Source: Desertimonas sp963786985 (GTDB taxonomy: Bacteria; Actinomycetota; Acidimicrobiia; Acidimicrobiales; Ilumatobacteraceae). From it: a stretch of 64,000 nucleotides of DNA. Under the pieces are notes generated by a model. It saw only the letters and a list, made by a program, of their open reading frames with translations, had not been told where the DNA came from and did not search any database. The number at the start of each line of letters is the position of its first letter. Position 1 is the stretch's first letter. The stretch lies in the NCBI GenBank assembly GCA_963786985.1, contig CAWBBL010000024.1:1-64000 (forward strand), read 5' to 3'. The translations under genes were made by a program, and so were the position numbers. This document shows, piece after piece, positions 44,392 through 53,604 of this stretch.

Positions 44392-44708
44392 CGCACCATT
44401 CAACCGTGCGTTCGTCCAACGCCGTCGTGCCGACGCGACTCGCTCGACGAGGGCCACGGCTGCGGGGCACCAATCACCGTCGAGGACGCTTGTTGGCGAA
44501 TCGAATTCGCCCTGGTACGTGCTGGTCACCACCCCGACGTATCTCGGGCGCCGATCGTCACTCTAGAAGTCCAACGAGCCGTCACACCGAGCGACGGCAG
44601 ATGAGCCGGCGTGTCGCAACCAGCGCCCGCCCGGCGACGGCACGGGCACGGGCGTTCGCATGATTCGGCGCGCTCGTTCGTGCCTGATCGACGAGTGGAG
44701 ATGTCAGA
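44392..44708. other. divergent intergenic region before TPR regulator
   Basis: About 300 bases between the DUF427 gene and the TPR gene on opposite strands, so it should hold both promoters. No clear -35/-10 pair or operator stands out. Confidence 0.3.
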
Positions 44709-46602
44709 GTGGGCGGAGCGGCCAGTATGCGGGGAGCGGGCTGGCTTGCTCGAGGCCGTTTGCGAGAGGCTCGTGAGCAGTTCTGGTCAGAGCATGGCGC
44801 TGCCAACGACGCGAACGATGTGATCGGGTCCGCCGAAGCCGCGCTCGGCTTGGGCGGGCTGTGGGTTCATGAGCATCGCTCAACGTTCGAGCGCGCTCAG
44901 GTCCTGGCCGCGCAGCGGGCCGCGTTAGCCGACATCGATGAATCGTCGGCGCTCGCCGCACGCCTGCGGGTTCGACTCGCCGCCGAGCGCGCGTTCGAGT
45001 CGGGAGACGGTTCCACCGTCATGGCCGAGTTGGCCAACGCGCGAGCGCACGACGATCCCATCGTCGCCGCCGAGGCAGTGTCGCTCGCACACCATTGCCT
45101 GCTGGGACCGCACTTTGCTGCCGAGCGAGCGGCACTGGCCGGCGAACTGCTGGCGTTGGCCGCCGCGACGGGCCGACCCACCGACCACTTGATGGGCCTC
45201 GTCTGGCGGACCTGCAACGGGATCCTTGCCGGCGACGATCGGGCTCGGCGCTCGCTGGGTGAGCTTCGCAGGGCGCTCGAGGTCGAGCCGTGCGATGCGC
45301 TGGCGTTCGTGGTCGCTGCATGGGAAGTGATGCTGGCGATTCGCGCCGGTCGGCTGCGCGACGCGGAACACTTGGCGGAGGGCTGCCTTCGTCTTGGAAC
45401 TGACGCGGGCGATGTCGACGCCGCGAACTGGTATGGCGCTCAGCTCATCGCCATCCGATGGGCACAGGGCAGGTTGGGCGAGCTGCTCGGGCTCGTCGAT
45501 GAGCTCGACCAGTGCGGCACGGTTCCTGAGCTGGGCGGAGTCTCGACCGCCGCCCTGGCGGTGGTGGCGGCCTCGGCTGGTGACGAGCTAACGGCTCGCT
45601 CTGCGCTCGCCCGACTCGGCGCGGGCCGCCTGGGCCGGCTGCCGCGCGGGAGCGTCTGGCTCGTCACGATGGCCGCCGTCTGCGACGCGGCCAACGCGCT
45701 CGCCGACGCCGAGGCGGCATCGGAGGCCTACAAGCTCTTGGTCCCGTTCGCGGACCTACCGGTACTCGTCGGACTTGGTGTCGCGTGCTTCGGTTCGGTG
45801 CATCGGCCGCTCGGCATCGCTGCGCTCACGTTCGGCAACATCGACCTCGCGATCGACCACCTCGAGTCGGCAGTTGCAGCCAATCTGGCATTGGGCAACC
45901 TGCCCGCCTACGTCGCGTCGCTGGCAATTGCAGCGGACCTACTCGTCCATCGCAATCACGCGGGTGATTCGGCGAGGGCAGAGCGGCTGCAAGCCACGGC
46001 CGACCGGCACGCTTCGGAATGCGAGATGACCGCGGACGCTCGCCAGTGGCTCCGTCTACCACGGCGCAGCAACGTCGGCGTGGTGAAGATCTGTCAGTCG
46101 GCCAAGGCGTGCAAGATCAGCGTTGGCGAGCGGGTCGTCGTGCTGCGGCCGACGGTTGGGATCCGCTACCTCGCCGAGCTGACGAACAACCCGGGCAGGT
46201 CGATCTCCTCGGTTGCGTTGGTGAGCAGCCACTGGCGACGCCGACCTGGCACCTCGACCCGAACCGGTCCTCGATGACATGGCCAAGGCCCGCTACCGAG
46301 CCCGAATCGGCGATCTCCGCGCCGAGATCGACGATGCCGACCTCTGTGCCGACCTCGAGCGCGCAAGTCGAGCACGGCTCGAGATGGACGAGCTGATCGA
46401 GCAGTTGAGCCGGGTATCCGGCCTGCACGGCGCGATGCGCTCGTTCGTCGACGATCGAGAGCGGGCACGGGTCGCGGTTCGCAAGGCGATCACGCGCGCC
46501 TTGGACGCGATCGCCAAGTTCGACCCCGAGATCGCACGCGAGCTCGAGGCGCGCGTCGTGACCGGCAGCCGTTGCATGTTCGACGCGACCGGGCTGGCAT
46601 GA
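44709..46602 (+). CDS. TPR-repeat putative transcriptional regulator upstream of RiPP cluster (frameshifted)
   Basis: GTG start, about 630 residues after repair of one shift near 46235. Residues 1-440 are helical TPR-like sequence (GAGWLARGRLREAREQFWSEHG, RAALADIDESSALAARLRVRLAAE and FGNIDLAIDHLESAVAANLALGNLPAYVASLAIAADLLV). The C-terminus holds CKISVGERVVVLRPTVGIRYLAELTNNPGRSISSVALV, a probable winged-helix segment. In the next frame comes LDDMAKARYRARIGDLRAEIDDADLCADLERASRARLEMDELIEQLSR, a likely coiled coil. This layout is common in actinobacterial pathway regulators. It ends 113 bases before the peptide gene on the same strand, so it is a good candidate activator of the cluster. Confidence 0.72.
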
Positions 46603-46641
46603 ACCGATGGTTCCCGACGTTCCCACGTAGCGAGGTGGCTC

Positions 46642-46666
46642 GTCACGGTGCGTCACAGGGTGTCAC
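46642..46666 (+). promoter_or_regulatory. three GTCAC direct repeats with 10-base spacing upstream of the peptide gene
   Basis: GTCAC begins at 46642, 46652 and 46662, one helical turn apart, 50-75 bases before the peptide start. Phased direct repeats like this are typical of activator binding next to a promoter. A GGGCTCG-a-CGAGCCC hairpin (46682-46696) follows in the leader, then the ribosome site AGAAGGAAA. Confidence 0.5.
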
Positions 46667-46715
46667 GCCTTCCTTGTCGACGGGCTCGACGAGCCCCTTA
46701 CCAGAAGGAAAAACC

Positions 46716-46883
46716 ATGAACAAGCTGACTGAACCGCAGGCGAGCCCGGTGTTCGGCCTCCGCTACCTCGAGGACCGCGAGGTCGAAGGCCTCGATGTCG
46801 TCGGATGCCTCATCTCCAATCGTGGCGGCACAAGCACGGCGACCGGGTGCGACGACGCCGACCAAGTCGTCGTCCTCGCGTAG
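46716..46883 (+). CDS. graspetide-like RiPP precursor peptide
   Basis: 55 residues, ATG behind AGAAGGA. The leader contains SPVFGLRYLED (residues 10-20), resembling both the PFFARFLE helix of microviridin leaders and the PFGLR motif of actinobacterial ATP-grasp target peptides. A Gly-Gly pair is at residues 37-38 (LISNRGG). The segment after it, TSTATGCDDADQVVVLA, has Thr/Ser residues followed by Asp residues, the side chains that ATP-grasp ligases join as omega-esters. The next genes encode an ATP-grasp ligase and a C39 double-glycine peptidase exporter. The cleavage point after G38 is inferred; the -4 residue is Asn rather than the usual hydrophobic one. Confidence 0.72.
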   Translation: MNKLTEPQASPVFGLRYLEDREVEGLDVVGCLISNRGGTSTATGCDDADQVVVLA

Positions 46884-46888
46884 TAGAA

Positions 46889-46920
46889 GCGTGCCGCCGG
46901 CGCGCGCGCCGGCGGCACGC
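46889..46920 (+). terminator. perfect 32-bp palindrome between peptide and ligase genes
   Basis: GCGTGCCGCCGGCGCG (46889-46904) is followed immediately by its exact complement, 6 bases after the peptide stop codon. It would make a very stable hairpin without a T tract. In peptide clusters such hairpins commonly act as partial terminators or RNA stabilisers, letting the precursor be made in excess over the maturase. Confidence 0.6.
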
Positions 46921-47024
46921 TCCCTCCAACCGCGGGGCACGCCGGAGGTGGCGTCAGCCCCTCTGGGATGCGAGTTCTCATCCGTTCCCGCCGATTCCTC
47001 CCTCGTCGATGAAAGAAATGGCGA

Positions 47025-48011
47025 ATGATCCTGATCATGACCGGGCATCGAGAAGATCCAACGGTCGTCGTCCTCGAACGAGCACTTGCGTGCCGTGGCG
47101 CCGACGTCCGGACCATCGATGCAGCGACCCTCGAACACGCTCGGATCGGTGTCCCCTTCACGCTCGATGTCTCGCACCCCGATGCGCGCCCGGTCTCGGC
47201 CGACGACGTGAGCGCCGCCCTCCTGTGGCGATCGACCGTGCCGAACGAACACGAGGCGCGGCTCGATGCGATTCGCGACGATGCGAACGCGCTCCGCTTC
47301 GTGCTGGCGCAGTGGTCGAAGCTGTCGCGCGGGCTGTGGCATGCACTCGAGTACGCCGGCGTGTTCTGCGTGAACCCGGCCACGAGCGTGGCGGTGTGGG
47401 AGGACAAGCTCACCCAGCTCGTCGTCGCCGACCAGGTCGGATTGGCGACGCCGGTCACCCGCTACCTGTGCGATCTCTCGGCGGCCGCCGACTTCGCCGA
47501 CGCGCACGGCGGCCAGATCGTCTACAAGCCCTTTACGCCGTATCTCGGCCCACCACGAGTCGACGGGCACATCACCGAGCTCTACTCCCAAGTCGTGTCG
47601 GCGAGCGAGCTGCGCGCGCAGGCGGGTGACAACCTCGTCGCTACGCCGGGCATTTTCCAGCCGTACGTCGACAAGGCGTTCGAGTTGCGCGTGGTGTACG
47701 TCGGCGGCACGATCTTCGCTTGCCGCATCGAGTCGCAGCAGAGCACGGTGGCGGACAAGGACTGGCGACGATACGACCTGGCGAACACACCCCATCTCGT
47801 GCACGAGCTCGACGCGACAGTCGAAAGGAAGATCGGTGAGCTGATGCGCCGCATGAACCTGCGCTTCGGCAGCCTCGACTTCATCGTGACGCCCGATGGT
47901 GAGCACGTGTTCCTCGAAGTGAACCCGGTCGGCCAGTTCGGGTGGATCGTCGAGCAGACCGGCCTGCCGATCCACGAGCGGCTGGCCGACCTGCTGGTCG
48001 ACAGGGCCTGA
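47025..48011 (+). CDS. MvdD-like ATP-grasp ligase (graspetide synthetase)
   Basis: 328 residues. The N-terminal domain (MILIMTGHREDPTVVVLERALACRGADVRTIDAATL) and the DKLTQLVVADQVGLATPVTRYL and IVYKPF (ATP-binding Lys) segments are followed by IFQPYVDKAFELRVVYVGGTIFACRIESQ and HVFLEVNPVGQFGWIVEQTGLPI. The last motif carries the Glu and Asn that bind Mg-ATP and is close to the LEVNPNGQ form of the MvdC/MvdD and related peptide ligases. It would activate Asp or Glu side chains of the precursor as acyl-phosphates and join them to Thr/Ser or Lys. It sits between precursor and exporter; the stop is 2 bases before the exporter start. Confidence 0.85.
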   Translation: MILIMTGHREDPTVVVLERALACRGADVRTIDAATLEHARIGVPFTLDVSHPDARPVSADDVSAALLWRSTVPNEHEARLDAIRDDANALRFVLAQWSKLSRGLWHALEYAGVFCVNPATSVAVWEDKLTQLVVADQVGLATPVTRYLCDLSAAADFADAHGGQIVYKPFTPYLGPPRVDGHITELYSQVVSASELRAQAGDNLVATPGIFQPYVDKAFELRVVYVGGTIFACRIESQQSTVADKDWRRYDLANTPHLVHELDATVERKIGELMRRMNLRFGSLDFIVTPDGEHVFLEVNPVGQFGWIVEQTGLPIHERLADLLVDRA

Positions 48012-48013
48012 GC

Positions 48014-50240
48014 ATGCGACGCGAAGGCTTTCGACGCCGTCGGCGCGTGCCGTGGATGCGCCCCACCGAGTTGCGCGATTGTGGCGCCGCGGCGTTCGCG
48101 AGCGTGGCGTGGGCAGCCGGGCACGAGGTGTCCGTCGAGGAAGCCCGCGATCTCGTGCGCACCGATAACAACGGCACACACCTTGTCGGACTCATCCACG
48201 GGGGGCGGACCATCGGTCTCCAGTCGACAGCGGCGGTGAGCAACTATGACGGCTTGCGCACGATCGATGGTTGGGCGATCGTGCACCTCGACCCGGGAGC
48301 GGGCCACTTCGTCGTACTTCTGCGATGGACGCGCCGTGGGCTGTGGGTGATGGATCCGAACCGCGGCCGCACGTTCATGCGCCGCGCCGATTACGAACGG
48401 GAGTCGAGCCGTTACGTCGTCGTATACCGGCCGACCGCGGCACTACGGCCACGCCGCTCGCGCGTCGAACCGGGTCGCGCCGCCCGGCAGCTCGTCGCTC
48501 GCACTGTGGCGTGGCACGTGCTCGCCGTCAGCTGCGCGGCGGCCGGGGCCGCGCTCCTCCTCGCATCACCGGTGGTGCTCGGGCACGTCTTCGATCGCGT
48601 GCTACCCGAAGGTGACTCGACGACGCTCGCCGTCTTGGCTCTCGTGCTGATCGGCCTCGGCGCCGTGCAAGCGATGATCCTCCTCGCCCGCGTCGCTCGG
48701 CGAGGGTGGCGTGCAGCGACGCATCTCACGCCACGTCGGCGAGAAGCTGCTACGCCACTTCGCCACGCTTCCCCAGAATGTGTACGACACGCGGTGCACT
48801 GCCGGATTCGTACTACGCACCATGACCGCGACCGACGTGGCTCAAGGTCTCGGGCCGAACGTCGTGGCGCTGTGCGCGGACGCTGGGATGGCATCGTTCG
48901 CGCTCGTTCTGATCCTGTCCCATTCGATGATGGTCGGTGTGGCAGTCGCCACATCGCTGCCGTTGTCGTGGCTGATCTGGCACGCCACTCGCCGCCGTGC
49001 AACCAACGCCCAACATCACGTGTGGATGACCATGGAACGGTTCACCAGCAGGACCGTCGACACCTTCGTCGAGCTGCGTTCGGTGCGCCTGTCCGGCTCG
49101 ACCAACCGATTCGTCGGAGGGCTCGTCGACGACTTCGACGCGCTCGCCGAGAGCCAGCGCGCACAACGCATCGCACTTGCGGTTCCGGCTGCGCTGTCGG
49201 CGCTGCTCTTCGCCTCGCTCGCCGGGCTGGTGCTGTGGTGGCTGGGGAGCAACGTCATCGCCGGCAACGCGACCGCCGGCGACCTCGTCCTCGTCGTCGG
49301 GACGATCAGCCTGTTCCTCGGACCGGCGCAACAGATCCCGTTGCACCTGAGCGCTGTCACGTTGGCCCTCGACGCGGTGCGCAGAGTCGAAGAGGTTCTC
49401 CAGCGTCCGAACGAGACGGACCGCGGCACGCCGGACATGGGGTGGACCGCGAATGGCGCCATCGAGCTGCGGCATGCGTCGCTTCGTCACAGTGGTCGCT
49501 CGCAAGCGCTCGAGGACGTGTCCCTCAGCATCGAACCCGGAGAGGTCGTCGCCTTCGTCGGTGAGACCGGGTCAGGCAAGACGTCCGTCGCGAACCTCGT
49601 CTGCGGCTTCTACGATCCCGACAGCGGTGATGTTCTCATCGACGGTCGCTCCCATGCCGACGTCACTCACGCGGATTGGCGGCGGCAAGTCGCGGCGGTG
49701 TTCCAGGACAGCGGCCTCTTGCAGCGCAGTGTGCGCGACAACGTCGCGATGCTGCAGGACGTGCCCGACGACGTCGTGCTGCGATCGCTCGAGGTGACCG
49801 ACGCCGACGAGTTCGTGCGACGGCTTCGCCACGGCATCCAGTCCCAGGTGTCGCTGGGCGGCGACAACTTCTCGGCCGGCCAGGGACAACGGCTGGCACT
49901 GGCCCGGGCGGTCGTACGCGATGCGCCGATCCTCGTGCTCGATGAAGCGACCTGCAACCTGGACTCGCACACCGAGCGCAAGGTCATGAACTCGATCCTC
50001 GAGCAGCGACGAGGCAAGACGACGCTCTTGTTCGGCCACCGCCTCAGTGCGCTCGACCGAGCGTCGCGGGTCGTCGTGCTGGCGGGTGGTCGAATCGTCG
50101 AAACCGGAACGCTCGACGAGCTCGTCGCACGCAATGGTGAATTCGTCCGCCTCTTCGAGGCCCAACTCGCCCAACGCCGGCGACCTCGCCGGCTGCCGGC
50201 TGCGCTGCCACCACCGTCGGCCAGCGACGACGTCGCCTGA
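48014..50240 (+). CDS. peptidase-containing ABC exporter (C39 family), one frameshift
   Basis: ATG 48014. Residues 1-140 are a C39 bacteriocin-processing peptidase: ELRDCGAAAFASVAWAAGH with the catalytic Cys, GHFVVLLRW with the His and LWVMDPNRG with the Asp. A membrane domain begins (VLAVSCAAAGAALLLASPVVLGHVFDRVLPEG). A one-base shift near 48705 moves to the frame that continues RRISRHVGEKLLRHFATLP, further membrane segments and the ATPase: GETGSGKTS (Walker A), LGGDNFSAGQGQRLALARA (signature), ILVLDEATCNLD and FGHRLSAL. This enzyme class cleaves after double-glycine leaders and exports the product, matching the GG in the peptide. Confidence 0.88.
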
Positions 50241-50348
50241 CTCGTCCTGCGCGCCCCGGATTGGCGCGACTCGCCGCATCGCCGATCGACGGCGTCCGGC
50301 TCGTCAGGGCGCGCCGTCGCCGAGGACTCGTTGCCCACAGCACGTTCG

Positions 50349-50933
50349 TCAAGGGTCCCTGTTCACCAGCTCGAACGGCGTTCGTTCACTCGAGACGAAC
50401 ACCTGACGCAACAAAGGTTCGAACTCCTCGAGTGGCAACGACTTGTACGACGGATCGAAGCTCTCCGAGTCGTAGAGGTCGGAGAACTCGGCCGCGTCCT
50501 CGTAGTAAGGGTGGCCAAGGTAGGCGTCGCGCATGTCGGGGTCGATGCCGATGTGCCGTCCGAAATGGTTGAACTGGAACACCGTGTGGTGCTCGACGAT
50601 CCACGCGATCCTCTCCGAGACGTACGGGCGGAGGATCGAGGCCGCGACCGCGGCGTGGCTCCGCGGCCCGACGAGGTCACCGACGTCATGGAGCAACGCG
50701 GCCACGACGTACTCGGCAGGGCGTCCGTGGCGTAGCGCCCGCGTGCCTGCCTGCAGCGAGTGCTCGAGGCCGTTGACCGTGTAGAAGTCCCCGTTCTCCA
50801 GGAACCGTAGGGCGCCGAGCAGGCGGTCGGGCAGCTCCTCGAAGAGCTTCGTGTTGGGTCTCGTGGCGATGATCGCCCAATCATCGGCGGTGGTGTCTTG
50901 TATTCGTTTGAACGTCAGTTGTCGTGCCGTCAC
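50349..50933 (-). CDS. HD-domain protein (PhnZ/MIOX-like group possible)
   Basis: 194 residues, GTG 50931-50933 behind AAGGAGCG. NGLEHSLQAGTRALRHG supplies the first His, AALLHDVGDLVG the HD pair, then AAVAASILRPYVSERIAWIVEHHTVFQ and DAAEFSDLYDSESFDPSYKSLPLEEFEPLLRQVF. The HD pair with the later His and Asp residues fits a di-metal site. The overall arrangement is like the predicted HD phosphohydrolases of which the diiron oxygenase PhnZ is a member. It is convergent with the exporter and is not clearly part of the peptide cluster. Confidence 0.8.
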   Translation of the reverse strand: MTARQLTFKRIQDTTADDWAIIATRPNTKLFEELPDRLLGALRFLENGDFYTVNGLEHSLQAGTRALRHGRPAEYVVAALLHDVGDLVGPRSHAAVAASILRPYVSERIAWIVEHHTVFQFNHFGRHIGIDPDMRDAYLGHPYYEDAAEFSDLYDSESFDPSYKSLPLEEFEPLLRQVFVSSERTPFELVNRDP

Positions 50934-51052
50934 GAATCGCTCCTTCGTCGTCTGCGCATCACCTGCTGAGCTGGTAGTCTCACTGGTTGACGAACCTGCC
51001 GCGACGAGGACGCGGACGGTCCGCTGCTGGACCCGCTGCTGGGTTTGGATGC

Positions 51053-51901
51053 TCAACGGGACGGGGGGCCATCGCGAAGCACGTCGCGCACGTGGTCCGA
51101 CGACACCCGCCCCGGTTCGAACTCCGAGAGGCACCACGTGGCACCCGCCTGCTGCCACGGGTGGGGATCGACGCCCACCGGGTGACCGACGACGAAGTCG
51201 TACGCTGCCGTCGGATCCTGTCGGAACGCTGTGATCTTGGCGACGACCTCGGCGAGCTGGTCGGGATGCTCGAGGTTGGCGGGGAAGTAGCCGTCGTACC
51301 GGGCGGCTCGCCGCATCGGCCTGGTGTTGCCGGGAAAGCCAGCGACCCACACCGGGACGCCGGGTTGCTGCACCGGCCGCGGCAGGAACTGGATGTCGTC
51401 GACCGTGTAGTGGTTGCCGTGGTGGTGAACCGGCTCACCGCTCCAGGCGGTGGTGAGGATCTCCAGCGCCTCGTCGAGCATCTGGCCTCGGGCCCTGTCG
51501 TTGAGCTGCTCGCCGGTCTTCGAGAACTCGCGAGCGAACCGGTCTTCGCCGATTCCGACGCCGAGGGTGAGGCGACCGCCGCTGAGCTGGTCCAAGGTCG
51601 CGGTCTCGCGGGCGACCTTGACCGGTCGGCGTCGTGGCAGCGGTGTGACCATGGGGCCGAGACGCAGCCGCTCGGTCGCCGCCGCGATCGCGGCGAGCGT
51701 GATCCACGAGTCGGCAACTCGGCGCACGGGCGCTTCCCAGCGCAGCTGGTCCCACACGAAGAACCCATGCCAGCCCGCCTCCTCGGCCTCGGCTGCCAGA
51801 CGGGCGCAGACCGTCGGGTCGGAGAGCTCATCGAACAATGGCAGCCAGAGGGCCGACCGGGCGGCGGGCCCCGGCTGTGCTGTGCCGGCTTCGATGTTCA
51901 A
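51053..51901 (-). CDS. LLM-class flavin/F420-dependent oxidoreductase
   Basis: About 282 residues. LPLFDELSDPTVCARLAAEAEEAGWHGFFVWDQLRWEAPV, then ITLAAIAAATERLRLGPMVTPLPRRRPVKVARETATLDQLSGGRLTLGVGIG is diagnostic for the luciferase-like monooxygenase superfamily. PGVPVWVAGFPGNTRPMRRAARYDGYFP is the later conserved block. Hydride transfer with F420 or FMN is expected; substrate unknown. The start is uncertain: I use TTG 51899-51901, since the usual N-terminal MRIG-type start is not seen and longer starts add unconserved sequence. It lies between the HD and PPOX genes on the same strand. Confidence 0.85.
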   Translation of the reverse strand: MNIEAGTAQPGPAARSALWLPLFDELSDPTVCARLAAEAEEAGWHGFFVWDQLRWEAPVRRVADSWITLAAIAAATERLRLGPMVTPLPRRRPVKVARETATLDQLSGGRLTLGVGIGEDRFAREFSKTGEQLNDRARGQMLDEALEILTTAWSGEPVHHHGNHYTVDDIQFLPRPVQQPGVPVWVAGFPGNTRPMRRAARYDGYFPANLEHPDQLAEVVAKITAFRQDPTAAYDFVVGHPVGVDPHPWQQAGATWCLSEFEPGRVSSDHVRDVLRDGPPSR

Positions 51902-52025
51902 CGCACCAGCCTCCGCGAAGAGCTGCTCCAGCGGGATCGTCCACTCCTCGGGACAGCGAAGCGCGTCGCACTCCCCTCCCGTCGACATGCGCCTCGGCAC
52001 GATTCGCCGCATGGACGCGGTCATT

Positions 52026-52457
52026 TCAATGTTCACCCACCCGCTCACGAGCGACGATCCTGGTTGGTGCTACACGGACCAGCGTCCCGAGCGCGTCGCG
52101 GGCGAACCGCACGAAGTCCTCGATCCCCTCGCCGGCGTCGTAGCGCTGGCTGATCCGTCGAGCGACCTGCTCGAGGTTGCTGACGTCCCGTGACGCGACG
52201 GCCGTACCCTCGATCATCACGAAGGCGAAGGGCGGCGTCTCGTCGTCAATGACGAGGGTCACCCGAGGATCGCGCAGGAGATTACGGCCCTTCACCGTCT
52301 CGGCGTTGGTGAGGAACAAGATGTCGTCGTCATCGAGGACGAACGCGATCGGTGCGGCATGAGGCCCGCCGTCCTCACGGGCAGTGGCGAGGACAGCGGT
52401 GCGGGTGCCCTCGGTGAGGAAGGCGCGACGTGCGTCGAGGGTCATGTCTGCTGCCAT
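52026..52457 (-). CDS. PPOX-class F420/FMN-dependent protein
   Basis: 143 residues, ATG 52455-52457 behind AAGGAG. RRAFLTEGTRTAVLATAREDGGPHAAPIAFVLDDDDILFLTNAETVKGRNLLRDPRVTLVIDDETPPFAFVMIEGTAVASRD is the split-barrel fold of pyridoxamine-phosphate-oxidase-like proteins, in the form typical of F420-binding actinobacterial members. It is divergent from a TetR gene, and the LLM gene lies downstream on the same strand, so a TetR-controlled redox unit is plausible. Confidence 0.87.
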   Translation of the reverse strand: MAADMTLDARRAFLTEGTRTAVLATAREDGGPHAAPIAFVLDDDDILFLTNAETVKGRNLLRDPRVTLVIDDETPPFAFVMIEGTAVASRDVSNLEQVARRISQRYDAGEGIEDFVRFARDALGTLVRVAPTRIVARERVGEH

Positions 52458-52581
52458 CTTCAGCTCCTTCCGGTCTGGTCGGGAGTCGCGTCGCCAATGC
52501 GGCGCCAGGTGATGCATCGGTCGTCTCCTGGACGACTGCCGACGTGGGATCTACGTCTATACTTGATGTTAGGTATATTTT

Positions 52582-52595
52582 TAGACTCAAGTCTA
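52582..52595. promoter_or_regulatory. TAGACT-N2-AGTCTA operator in TetR/PPOX divergent promoter region
   Basis: TAGACT at 52582-52587 and AGTCTA at 52590-52595 form perfect arms just upstream of the TetR ribosome site, within the only AT-rich stretch of the gap (TATATTTTTAG). TetR repressors commonly bind such sites to control themselves and the divergent gene. Confidence 0.5.
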
Positions 52596-52607
52596 GGAGT
52601 TGTCAAG

Positions 52608-53289
52608 GTGTCGACGCCTGACCACGTCGTGAGCCCCACCAGGGCGGGCCGCCGTGAACGCAAGAAGCTGGAGACAAGGGAACGCATCTTCGAGAGCGGC
52701 GTCGCCCTGTTCGCCACTCACGGCTACGACTCGACGACGATGGAGCAGATCGGCGAGCGCGCGGACGTGTCACGGGCGACGGTCTTCAACTACTTCGCCC
52801 GGAAGGAAGACATCGTCTTCGAGTGGTTCGGACGACTGCGAGCCGAGTTCGCGAAGGCCCTCGCCGCGGACGAACAGCACACGGTCGACTCGACGAGCCG
52901 GCTCCGCCGCGCGTTTCGCGTGCTCGCCGACCTCTACGAGGACGACCCCGCGACCGGACGTGCCATGGTGCGCGCCTGGCAGCGCGCTCGGAGGCCCACT
53001 GCACGCCGATCAATCGGACGCACCCCAGCTCGTGGCCGACAGCGTGCGCGCTGGACAACTAGCCGGCGACATCCCCCGCGGCGTCGATCCCGATCGTGCC
53101 GCCCTCATCCTGTTCGACGCGTACCTGGGAGTCCTCTACCGGTGGGTGCTCGACGAGACCGATCAGCTGGCCCTCGGCGAGCAGCTCACGGCCACGCTCG
53201 ACTTGATCCTCCCCGCCATCATTCGCACATCCTCCGTCGACACCAACGGGCCGAGCCACCGCACCGGCAAGACCCGCCGCACGTCCTGA
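52608..53289 (+). CDS. TetR-family transcriptional regulator, one frameshift
   Basis: GTG 52608 behind AGGAG. The DNA-binding part is typical: RRERKKLETRERIFESGVALFATHGYDSTTMEQIGERADVSRATVFNYFARKEDIVFEW. Near 52990 the frame shifts and the ligand domain continues as LGGPLHADQSDAPQLVADSVRAGQLAGDIPRGVDPDRAALILFDAYLGVLYRWVLDE, ending at 53289. Repaired length is about 227 residues, normal for the family. It is probably the repressor of the divergent PPOX/LLM unit. Confidence 0.85.
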
Positions 53290-53604
53290 GCCACGTCACC
53301 GGTCGGCGGGGCGGTCTGTCACCGCCGCGAGAGCGTTTATGGCGCCCGGACCCTCGAAGTTCGTCCTGTCCCCCATCGCCGTGGCGGCGACACCGGTAAA
53401 GCACGCGCAGTGTCTGCGGTCCGTGGCCGACACACGCCGAGCATGCAGTTGCGAGCAACTCTCGAGGTGATCGAATCTCTTGGCTGCGCACCCACTTCGA
53501 GAGCGGTCACGCTCTCGCGTCCGTTGACGAGAATGCTTGTCGACCGGGTGAGCGGGTGGAATCCTGGCGAGTCCCGAGGCATCGAATCACGAGGAGGAGT
53601 CGAC
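53290..53604. other. intergenic region, nothing recognised
   Basis: About 315 bases between the TetR gene and a VOC gene on the same strand. No gene or clear control element is visible apart from the ribosome site of the next gene. Confidence 0.3.

Noticed and set aside
48602..48823. Minus-strand peptide RRRVTFG resembling the translated dispersed repeat at 7.8 and 16.9 kb
   Set aside because: It is antisense to the exporter membrane domain and only a few residues agree; the DNA does not match the repeat.
50349..50933. HD-domain gene as a member of the peptide cluster
   Set aside because: It is convergent with the exporter, has its own ribosome site and groups better with the LLM/PPOX genes. 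Kept as a neighbour only.
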